Of a stretch of 61,012 bases of DNA, positions 51,891-58,043 are shown one piece after another. A model generated the notes under the pieces. The model saw only the letters and a program-made list of their open reading frames with translations, ran no database searches and had not been told where the DNA came from. The translations under genes and the position numbers were made by a program. The stretch is taken from the IMG/VR virus record IMGVR_UViG_3300031841_002149, positions 1 to 61,012 of that record; one strand, 5' to 3'. The stretch comes from a virus. Numbering within the stretch: the first letter of the stretch is position 1; each line of letters opens with the position of its first letter.

Positions 51891-52363
51891 GCGTCACACC
51901 CCTGACAAACTGAACGAATCGGATTTTGGTTAAAGTCCTTTGGGTGAATTTTGGCCGCCTCGGTTGCTTTGTGAGGGGTTCCACACATCACACAAACCGC
52001 CGATACGCCTCTGATCATGGCGTGGATCATGCCGGGATTATGGCCCTGCTGATACCATTCAGGTAGGTTGAGTATTTTTCGGGCTTGACGTGCCACGGTT
52101 TTGATCTCCCTGAAATTGACGGGGCCACGGCTGAAGGCGAGCGAGCAGGTCTTGAGGTGCTGTCTCTTTGGGCATCCACATGGACGGACCCCGGTGAAGC
52201 GTCCATTTTGGTCGCCGTCGCGGGCTTTTGTCCATGCGGTCCCACCCTTCCCGCCTTTTGAGCCTCTTGAGGCTGCGACGGGGCATTTCTCATTATGGGC
52301 GTGGTGATCGCGTCCCTTACACGCCTTGTAGCGGCAGGGTTTGGTTGTCGTCGTGGTCGTCAT
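51887..52363 (-). CDS. Basic zinc-finger protein heading the minus-strand small-gene block
   Basis: A 158-residue protein with an unusual N-terminus (MTTTTTTKPCRYKACKGRDH) and cysteine/histidine clusters: CRYKAC, HHAHNEKC, CGCPKRQHLKTC and C-terminal CVMCG...CQGC. It is strongly basic and probably nucleic-acid-binding. The ATG at 52363 is chosen because a TTATATAC box is centred about 26 nt upstream and there is no SD: a leaderless start. It is the last minus-strand gene before the strand switch at the control region. Confidence 0.55.
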   Translation of the reverse strand: MTTTTTTKPCRYKACKGRDHHAHNEKCPVAASRGSKGGKGGTAWTKARDGDQNGRFTGVRPCGCPKRQHLKTCSLAFSRGPVNFREIKTVARQARKILNLPEWYQQGHNPGMIHAMIRGVSAVCVMCGTPHKATEAAKIHPKDFNQNPIRSVCQGCDA

Positions 52364-52393
52364 CAGAAAGAAAATATTAGTCATAGTATATAA
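52364..52393 (-). promoter_or_regulatory. Leaderless TATA promoter for the zinc-finger gene
   Basis: GTATATAA at 52386-52393 (TTATATAC on the minus strand) is centred about 26 nt before the ATG at 52363. No SD. Confidence 0.55.
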
Positions 52394-52639
52394 TATGTTG
52401 TTTATCACCATGAGCGCGCGGTTCGGGTTCCATAGGGTGAGGAAAAACTTCGCCTATATACTTTGTGTTAGGGTGGTCCGGGTTTCCATGCAATTTGAAG
52501 TTATAGTATTTAAATTATTGTTTTTTGGTTTTATTTTCGGTTTTGGCGGTTTCAGTTTCAACACCTACCCACACAATGACACTAGGTTTCATTTTTACAC
52601 TTAGCCCTTAGTACGGGCCACCTCCGCTCCCATGTATAT

Positions 52640-52668
52640 ATGGGCTGGCGGTATATATACTTTATTGC
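52640..52668 (+). promoter_or_regulatory. TATA module copy 2
   Basis: ATGGGCTGGCGG-TATATATACTTTATTGC. It is preceded by the perfect inverted repeat CCCAT-GTATAT-ATGGG. No gene follows within 280 nt, so this promoter may drive a noncoding transcript. Confidence 0.45.
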
Positions 52669-52873
52669 ACTCACAAATTGATACGAAAAGTTTATATTCT
52701 ATTAAAATATTTTCACATTAATAATAATTTTACCGAATTTAATAAAAAAACAGGAGTAAAGTAAGTGTAATTTTTACACCACTTACGCCCGGTCTAATCA
52801 TCCTCAACGTATGGCTGTCAGTCTATAAACCTTGTGTTGGCCCCCCATGCGCGGCCCCGGTTGCCTATACTAG

Positions 52874-52901
52874 ATGGGCTGTCGGTATATATACTTTGTT
52901 A
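52874..52901 (+). promoter_or_regulatory. TATA module copy 4
   Basis: ATGGGCTGTCGG-TATATATACTTTGTTA, the closest to the module consensus. A further TATA-like box GATATAC (52925-52931), 25 nt before the ATG at 52952, is the likely true promoter of the following gene. Confidence 0.5.
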
Positions 52902-52951
52902 TTATGTGGCAATAAACAAACATTGATATACTCATACCCCGACTCGGAATC

Positions 52952-53128
52952 ATGGCGACAATTGAAGTCACATACATGGTTGATTTGACAGACAAAAGAG
53001 CAGAAATGACGGAGGATGAATTCTATGAATGGATCGATGAGAACCTTATTCAAGGTGGACTTGATGTCGGTCTAGGTGAAGACGCGGAATTATACTATAT
53101 GCCTGTAGTCGATCCAGACAATGAGTAA
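52952..53128 (+). CDS. Small acidic protein
   Basis: A 58-residue protein, MATIEVTYMVDLTDKRAEMT at its start, ending VVDPDNE. Strongly acidic. The start at 52952 is leaderless (GATATAC 25 nt upstream). First gene of the plus-strand early block. No family recognised. Confidence 0.55.
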   Translation: MATIEVTYMVDLTDKRAEMTEDEFYEWIDENLIQGGLDVGLGEDAELYYMPVVDPDNE

Positions 53129-53130
53129 AG

Positions 53131-53160
53131 TATATAAGCGAGATATTATGAGGGACTAAC
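53131..53160 (+). promoter_or_regulatory. Leaderless TATA promoter
   Basis: TATATAA at 53131-53137 is centred about 27 nt before the ATG at 53161. A GAGGGA run is also present before the ATG. Confidence 0.5.
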
Positions 53161-53472
53161 ATGCTTGAAGATGGCACTTACGACAAAGACGGACTAAGGA
53201 TCGCGTACCCCGACGGTTATCAAGTCGGAATATGGGATCGACCCACAAACGCCGACGGACAGACCTTTCAATGGATCATTGAGAACATGACGCGAACCAC
53301 TGAGAATTTCGGGGCATGGGTGGATCAAGAAACGGGGAAACTATGGGTTGAGCCATGCGTATGGATTCAAGACCTAGACAGCGCGTTAAGGATTGCCCGC
53401 GCCTTGAACCAAATCGCAATATGGGATTGGTCAGAGATGAAGGAAATCCGACTTAGCGATAGGGTTATATAG
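53161..53472 (+). CDS. Unknown small protein
   Basis: A 103-residue protein, MLEDGTYDKDGLRIAYPDGYQ at its start: a beta-strand-rich first half (RIAYPDGYQVGIWDRP) and a helical end (LRIARALNQIAIWDWSEMKEIR). Follows a TATA-like box. No family recognised. Confidence 0.5.
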   Translation: MLEDGTYDKDGLRIAYPDGYQVGIWDRPTNADGQTFQWIIENMTRTTENFGAWVDQETGKLWVEPCVWIQDLDSALRIARALNQIAIWDWSEMKEIRLSDRVI

Positions 53473-53506
53473 GCATACCCTATCCCATATACAGGAGCGA
53501 ACAAAC

Positions 53507-53638
53507 ATGGCGCGAAAAATGACCAAGGCTGAATTTGATGAAGAATGTAGAGACGTAATAGACGACGGACTGACCGAGTTTGAGTTGATGATGTATTACC
53601 GTTTCTATTTGATGGGGAGGCAATCAGTCAGGGCATGA
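53507..53638 (+). CDS. Tiny helical protein
   Basis: A 43-residue protein, MARKMTKAEFDEECRDVIDD start with helical second half (FELMMYYRFYLMGRQSVRA). CAGGAG precedes the ATG. Function unknown; small size makes the call tentative. Confidence 0.45.
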   Translation: MARKMTKAEFDEECRDVIDDGLTEFELMMYYRFYLMGRQSVRA

Positions 53639-53654
53639 TTTCCGAATCGGATTT

Positions 53655-53683
53655 TTCCGGGGGGTTTTCCCCCCCCCCCGGAA
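53655..53683 (+). terminator. Hairpin terminator
   Basis: TTCCGGGGGG and CCCCCCGGAA form a perfect 10-bp stem around TTTTCCCCC, followed by TTTT and a T-rich stretch. It ends the unit of the 53.5-kb gene. The long C run may also be a polymerase slippage site. Confidence 0.6.
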
Positions 53684-53718
53684 TTTTCCCGCCCTGGATT
53701 TTACATTTTTCATTTAGT

Positions 53719-53766
53719 GTGTAAATGAAACCGAGTGTAAAAATGAAAGTGGTGTAAAAATGAAAC
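53719..53766 (+). repeat. Iteron-like GTGTAAAAATGAAA repeats
   Basis: Three direct copies of GTGTAAAAATGAAA (first one shortened to GTGTAAATGAAA) start at 53719, 53735 and 53752, spaced 16-17 nt. A reverse copy (GGTTTCATTTTTACAC) is at 52583-52597 and a palindromic form near 52769. Candidate initiator- or repressor-binding sites. Confidence 0.55.
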
Positions 53767-53834
53767 CGCTCTCGGCTTGCGCCCGCCCGCGCCCGTCTAT
53801 ATACGAGATGGAGGTATATATACATTGTTATAAA

Positions 53835-53872
53835 ACCGTAACTGTTATATAGGACCGTAACTGTTATATAGG
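53835..53872 (+). repeat. Tandem 19-bp repeat (two perfect copies)
   Basis: ACCGTAACTGTTATATAGG occurs twice without interruption at 53835-53853 and 53854-53872. The next 10 bases contain the palindrome GGTTATAACC (53871-53880), followed by the TATA box of the next gene. Confidence 0.65.
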
Positions 53873-53938
53873 TTATAACCCTAGCTTGGAATACGGTGAT
53901 AAACAACCCTTTATAACCAAATACGCCTAGGATCATAC

Positions 53939-54241
53939 ATGCCTCAGAGAGCATACACCCAGAACGCCCGATGGAGAAAGCAAAACTGGAATCAGGACCT
54001 ATATCATCTTGATTCCGTGGTGAGGGGTCGATTGACCATTGTCGATAACGACCCTTCGACCATCAAAGTTTCATTTGAGCAGTCCGCATATCATACGCTT
54101 GACTGGTGGGAGAGCGTCGGGGATTTGCACTGTATCGACTTCGGCCAAAATTGGTGGATAACGGATGTCCGGTCAAAGGTCGCAGCGATCAAGAAAGAAG
54201 TCAACGGCTTCATCCTTGAAAAAATGGGCCTACCGCTTTGA
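53939..54241 (+). CDS. Small unknown protein
   Basis: A 100-residue protein, MPQRAYTQNARWRKQNWNQD at its start: an aromatic, tryptophan-rich N-terminus and a later W-W motif (QNWWITDVRSKVAAIKK). Leaderless start: TTTATAA (53910-53916) is centred 26 nt upstream. It is followed by a strong hairpin. No family recognised. Confidence 0.55.
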   Translation: MPQRAYTQNARWRKQNWNQDLYHLDSVVRGRLTIVDNDPSTIKVSFEQSAYHTLDWWESVGDLHCIDFGQNWWITDVRSKVAAIKKEVNGFILEKMGLPL

Positions 54242-54255
54242 ACCGGATGGATTGG

Positions 54256-54277
54256 GGGGGGGTCTTCGGACCCCCCC
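54256..54277. terminator. Strong TTCG-loop hairpin between convergent genes
   Basis: GGGGGGGTC-TTCG-GACCCCCCC forms a 9-bp perfect stem closed by a TTCG tetraloop, just after the 53.94-kb gene and before the minus-strand gene ending at 54368. T-rich tracts follow at 54344-54360. It probably terminates transcription in one or both directions. Confidence 0.65.
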
Positions 54278-54367
54278 ACCCTCTCAAATCCCGCCAAAAA
54301 TCAAACATACCCGGCGACACACCCCGCCTACCCCCACGCGAAATTTTTTACAAAATTTTTCAAAAAC

Positions 54368-54667
54368 CTAAAGTTTATATTCATACGGGGCCAATTGACT
54401 CGTTTTTCGCTCCTTCATCTCCAACCCCGCCTTCATGAGATACCGTCGCACCGTGCTTGGGTGTATCTGCCGCCACGTCCTACTCACCCGCTTGTTCGCC
54501 TCAAACGCAATCTCAAAGGGTGTCCTCCACTCATCGAAGAACCCCTCTTCCGCCAAGCACTTCATCAGGAACGGGTACAGTGTCTTCTTGTTCATCGGTC
54601 CTCTCGTCTGACTCTTGGCTAACTCTTCCTTCCACATATCGCAAAACTCCCCCTCGGCATTCCTCAC
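54368..54667 (-). CDS. Small DNA-binding candidate next to the large terminase
   Basis: A 99-residue helical protein starting at GTG (54667), overlapping the large-terminase TAG by one base (TAGTG) with GGAGGCG as SD. FEIAFEANKRVSRTWRQIHPSTVRRYLMK is a probable helix-turn-helix/winged helix. It may be a small terminase subunit or a regulator. Confidence 0.5.
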   Translation of the reverse strand: MRNAEGEFCDMWKEELAKSQTRGPMNKKTLYPFLMKCLAEEGFFDEWRTPFEIAFEANKRVSRTWRQIHPSTVRRYLMKAGLEMKERKTSQLAPYEYKL

Positions 54668-56169
54668 TAGAACCGCCTCCGGTTGATTACCTTTCCACCG
54701 GCTCCCTCAAAGTCCCTTCTTATCTTGGACGGGCCTCCACCCAACCACGCTCCGCCGCTCATGGTCGTCATGACCACCGGCATATCCTGTTTCTTGTAGG
54801 TGAATTGGTCTATGGCGTGAGCGAAGGCCATCACACAGTCGTTGTGCTTGCCCAAGTCAACGATCAGCCCGTTTCGCCATGCGTGAGTCTCTAGTTCCTC
54901 CAACAGTATGCTGACCTGCCGCCTTGTCTCGTCGTCGCCGTATGGGAAGCAGACCATCTCCCGCTCAAACCAAACCCGCAGCCTGTTCATCAACCCCTGC
55001 TTCAGCGTCCTGTTGCTCGCCTTGCTCTTTCGGTAGTCAACGACTGCGCCCTTCTGAATCAAAATGCTCTCGTACAACTGCTGGAAGCCCACGTCCTCCG
55101 CAGCAATAGGCGCACCGAACCGCTTCGACCACTCGATCAGCATATCCGCTTGCTTGTCAGGTGGGAAGTCATTCCGCCTCCACATGTTTACGAAGTGGAC
55201 GTAGCCCTCCGGGTCCTGTGCCAAGCACACGATAACCGAGTAGTCCTGACCAACGCCGTGCGCTGGATCGAAGCCCAACACGTATCGCCAATCGTCTTGC
55301 TTCTCGACAGCCAGCACCCGCTCCATCTGCAAGTTCTTCCTCGTCTGACCCCGTGGGAACACCGCAGCCTCGTCGTCCACGACCCGGCATAGGTACTCCT
55401 GCACGAATGACAACTCGCCCATCGCCTCCTTCTGCTCAAGTAGGAAGTCAATCGGACGGTACTCGCCCCACAGTGGCTTCGGCTTCACGTTCTCCGGGTC
55501 TGCACGATGCTCGTCCCAATTCGGTATCGCGCTCCAAACCCCCGTACTCCACGTCTTGTTGCCTAGCATCTCCGTGTGATACAGGTCGTTCATGCTCAAC
55601 GGCGTGCCGACCACGTACAGGCTTGTGCCGGGACTCAGCATCGGTGTGATCTTCTTTCGGAACCAATTCCTGATCTCGTTCCAATTCGTGTCACCGGAGT
55701 CATCGAGAACGTCATCGAATGCGATGCAAGCGGGATGCTCACCACGGATCGCAGCACCAACCGACGTGGCCCGAATCCAAGAGCCGTTGGTCAACCGCAA
55801 CTCCAACTTGTTGCCCCTCTTGTTGTCGAGGTATCTGCTCAACTGCGGGTGACGCTTCAAGTCCTCCCGTATCTCTTCAAGCCTACGTGTAGCCAAGTCC
55901 TTGCTCGCTGAGAACAGCCAAATCGTCATGGGCTTGTCACGCCACTTCTCAAACAGGCACTTGTGCAGTAGTTTTATCCTCAATGTAGTTGACTTGGAGT
56001 GGTCCCTCGGTGCGATCACACAGACCCTTTGGACCTGCGCCCCCCTCCTGTCGCCGTACATATCCATCCACTCTCCGATGTGACCTCCCCATGTGTAGCC
56101 CAACCACTTGTAGAAATACTCAACGTCGTTGCGGGAACGCTCCATCGCAAAGTCCTGCATGAACCCCAT
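54667..56169 (-). CDS. terL: Terminase large subunit
   Basis: A 500-residue packaging motor. ATPase: Walker A APRDHSKST (53-61), IRGEHPACIAFDDVLDD (about 141-157) giving the Walker B with DD, and a coupling region after it. Nuclease: FDPAHGVGQDYSVI (first acid, about 300), AAEDVGFQQLY (about 350) and KHNDCVMAFAHAID (last acid, about 440), as in RNase-H-like nucleases of TerL. GAGGTGATTCG precedes the ATG. It packages concatemeric DNA into the procapsid through the portal. Confidence 0.9.
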   Translation of the reverse strand: MGFMQDFAMERSRNDVEYFYKWLGYTWGGHIGEWMDMYGDRRGAQVQRVCVIAPRDHSKSTTLRIKLLHKCLFEKWRDKPMTIWLFSASKDLATRRLEEIREDLKRHPQLSRYLDNKRGNKLELRLTNGSWIRATSVGAAIRGEHPACIAFDDVLDDSGDTNWNEIRNWFRKKITPMLSPGTSLYVVGTPLSMNDLYHTEMLGNKTWSTGVWSAIPNWDEHRADPENVKPKPLWGEYRPIDFLLEQKEAMGELSFVQEYLCRVVDDEAAVFPRGQTRKNLQMERVLAVEKQDDWRYVLGFDPAHGVGQDYSVIVCLAQDPEGYVHFVNMWRRNDFPPDKQADMLIEWSKRFGAPIAAEDVGFQQLYESILIQKGAVVDYRKSKASNRTLKQGLMNRLRVWFEREMVCFPYGDDETRRQVSILLEELETHAWRNGLIVDLGKHNDCVMAFAHAIDQFTYKKQDMPVVMTTMSGGAWLGGGPSKIRRDFEGAGGKVINRRRF

Positions 56170-56173
56170 CGAA

Positions 56174-56296
56174 TCACCTCGGATGCAAGTCCCTCTTGCC
56201 GCAATGTGGGCATACGCCCGTGACCGCCTTCGACCTTAGCATACGCGGGGCTACCCAACCACAGGACCAGCACTTCGCACTCGTCCACTCACTCAT
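56174..56296 (-). CDS. Small zinc ribbon
   Basis: A 40-residue protein with CWSC (9-12) and CPHC (29-32), a minimal zinc ribbon with a basic core. The ATG is inside the end of the upstream gene (8-nt overlap). Its last codons contain the large-terminase SD. Function unknown; a packaging accessory role is possible. Confidence 0.55.
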   Translation of the reverse strand: MSEWTSAKCWSCGWVAPRMLRSKAVTGVCPHCGKRDLHPR

Positions 56297-57731
56297 CGGG
56301 CATCACCGGCGCAAACATAGTTCCGACAAGTCCTAACTCCTTGTCGATCATGTGGGCGCACAGACCGGCTCTCGCCATAGTGTAACCATGCCTTGCATGA
56401 TACCTGTCCTCTCCGGCCAAACTCGGCAACTGTATGATCATACAGCCGCCCCGCTCGACCATCTGCTGATGATGCAGGTGTCCGTGGAACCACATATGGT
56501 TCTGCGTCGAACCCCAATCTCTTCTCGCTTCGTGCGCCATCAATGAGTGTAGTTTGTTCATGACCTTGCCATCGCCATGTGTGAACCCGATCAGGTTGTT
56601 TCCGTAGGTGATGTACTGCCTGATGTGCGGGCTGACGATAACCTTCACGTCGTCTGCGCCCTTGTAGTACGCATCGAGGTACATCATGAGCATCAGGGAA
56701 CTGTGCCTGTCGTGGTTGCCGCCCATGAACACGATCTCGACGGGGGCCACAGCCCTCAGACTGTCGATATGCTCCTGTGCCAACTGACAGCCCTGCATGA
56801 GAATCTGCGCCGGACTACCGGCCATGTCCTGTGGTGTGCCTTTCGTGGTCGTGCCGAGGTCGTTGTCAACGTGGAACCAATCGGAACCCGCCGTCACGTA
56901 TATCTTCTCAGGTTGGCTAGGTAGCCTCTCGACCAACTGACTCGTCTTCTCAAGCAGCCTCTCCCTTGCCTCATCGAAGTCATAGGACTCTCCGACCTCC
57001 AACTTCCAGCCCGACTTGCCGTAGTGCAGGTCCGTTGGGGAAATGACCACCGCGTAGTCCCTGTCAGACGACTTCAACTTGAACGGCCTGACTGCCTTCG
57101 CCTTGTGGTCCTTGAGCAACTCCCTGAACTCGTCACCGATAGTCTCCTTGTGATACCTGTATAGGTCAGCCTCCTTCTCGATCTGCCTCCACCGCTTCTG
57201 CTCCGCACGCCTGACGACATCGATCCTGCGTAGGGAAACCATCTCGTCAACCATGTCATCCACGGTTCGCATCTTGATCTCATGGTCCGTGAACGGGTCC
57301 ATCGCGTGCTTCCAATCATGTATGCGTATGTATTCTTGTAGTATCACGATGGGCATATCGAACTCACGGCTCATGTCGTCCACGGTCTGACCACCGCCCG
57401 CGTTGGAGTATGCCCTTCGCATGGCCCTGTGCTTCTCGCCGGTCATTACATACATACCCTCAACGGTGTCCATCATGCAGATGTACCTGTCGTTGGCCTC
57501 GTCGTAGTAGTGCTTCGCTGTAATCAAGGTGTTTTCCTCGTAGTCTTCAGCCGTCAGCCTGAACTCGTTGCCCTTCTTCGTCCAACGCTGTATGGCCTTG
57601 CGCCATGCGTCCGGGCTTCGCCTTGGCTCTATCTCATGTAGGAACCTAGCAAACTGTCTCTCGTTGGCAAACGCTCTATCGTTGGCATATTTCTCGATCA
57701 GGTCAACCCCGCCGGTAAATCGCTCTCCCAT
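56289..57731 (-). CDS. Metallophosphoesterase with N-terminal helical/HTH region
   Basis: A 480-residue protein. Residues about 1-200 are helical and may include a DNA-binding region (TVDDMSREFDMPIVILQEYI). Residues about 225-470 contain the calcineurin-like phosphoesterase signature: SPTDLHYGK (D-x-H), GSDWFH (GD-like), GGNHDRH, a later FTHGDGK and WFHGHLHH (GHLH). Such enzymes act as DNA nucleases or phosphatases. It heads the packaging operon, and its start is leaderless (TTAATAA centred 26 nt upstream). Confidence 0.8.
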   Translation of the reverse strand: MGERFTGGVDLIEKYANDRAFANERQFARFLHEIEPRRSPDAWRKAIQRWTKKGNEFRLTAEDYEENTLITAKHYYDEANDRYICMMDTVEGMYVMTGEKHRAMRRAYSNAGGGQTVDDMSREFDMPIVILQEYIRIHDWKHAMDPFTDHEIKMRTVDDMVDEMVSLRRIDVVRRAEQKRWRQIEKEADLYRYHKETIGDEFRELLKDHKAKAVRPFKLKSSDRDYAVVISPTDLHYGKSGWKLEVGESYDFDEARERLLEKTSQLVERLPSQPEKIYVTAGSDWFHVDNDLGTTTKGTPQDMAGSPAQILMQGCQLAQEHIDSLRAVAPVEIVFMGGNHDRHSSLMLMMYLDAYYKGADDVKVIVSPHIRQYITYGNNLIGFTHGDGKVMNKLHSLMAHEARRDWGSTQNHMWFHGHLHHQQMVERGGCMIIQLPSLAGEDRYHARHGYTMARAGLCAHMIDKELGLVGTMFAPVMPDE

Positions 57732-58043
57732 GCCGTAAACACGGATTCTGTGCCTTATTAACGTATGGCCCCGATAATTATTTTTGAATCTTTTGCGATT
57801 TTTTCAAAAAAAATAAACAGGTGACTGCGCCGATGCGTCGGAATTATTTTATTTTGTTTATAGTATGTTTGGAAAAAAAGGTTAACTAACCTTTAGGTTA
57901 GTGTTCTGCACTAAAGAAGAAATAAAAAAATTAGCAAAATTTAGAGCAGTATTACGGTTATTTCTTTTGAAAAGGTCCAAAAACAATAAAAATAATTAAA
58001 ATGCACCCCAACCATTAATAAACACCCCCGCTAACATAGCATT
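57732..58043. promoter_or_regulatory. Divergent AT-rich control region and putative origin
   Basis: 312 nt between the divergent packaging and portal operons. Left and right promoters use the same TTAATAA box about 26 nt before each ATG (57755-57761 for minus, 58015-58021 for plus). The middle (57804-57960) is copy B of the repeat also found at 43.34-43.5 kb. It contains GGTTA-AC-TAACC and CTAACC-TTTA-GGTTAG overlapping inverted repeats (57880-57901), and runs of A and T. No gene. Confidence 0.65.
57804..57960. repeat. Noncoding AT-rich element, copy B of a diverged repeat
   Basis: Shares TCAAAAAAAATAAAC...ACTGC (57804-57828) and GAAATAAAAAAATTAGCAAA (57919-57938) in order with 43344-43499, then a T-rich end (GTTATTTCTTTTG). 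Blocks are in the same orientation and order, indicating duplication of one element. No ORF. Confidence 0.55.

Larger units (their letters stand above)
52394..52951. other. AT-rich noncoding control region with repeated promoter modules
   Basis: About 560 nt between the last minus-strand gene and the first plus-strand gene, with no convincing ORF. It holds four copies of a TATA module with consensus ATGGGCTGTCGG-TATATATACTTTGTTA (near 52455-52470, 52640-52668, 52811-52840, 52874-52901), GC-rich spacers, and GTGTAAAAATGAAA-type boxes (reverse copy at about 52583-52597; palindrome GTGTAA-TTT-TTACAC at about 52769-52783). It is a divergent promoter hub and a candidate origin of replication. Confidence 0.6.
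53639..53938. other. Noncoding region with hairpin, repeats and fifth TATA module
   Basis: 300 nt without a credible gene. It holds a perfect 10-bp hairpin (53655-53683), three near-tandem GTGTAAAAATGAAA boxes (53719-53766), a TATA module (53806-53830, reading AGATGGAGG-TATATATACATTGTTA), two tandem copies of a 19-bp unit (53835-53872) and the palindrome GGTTATAACC. Confidence 0.55.

Noticed and set aside
52341-52604. An 87-residue plus-strand frame (MVVVVVVIRKK...)
   Set aside because: It overlaps the start and promoter of the minus-strand zinc-finger gene, has a low-complexity start and lies in promoter repeats.
53667-53679. C homopolymer as a contig or assembly error
   Set aside because: It is part of a perfect hairpin and follows a gene stop, so it makes sense as a terminator; length uncertainty remains possible.
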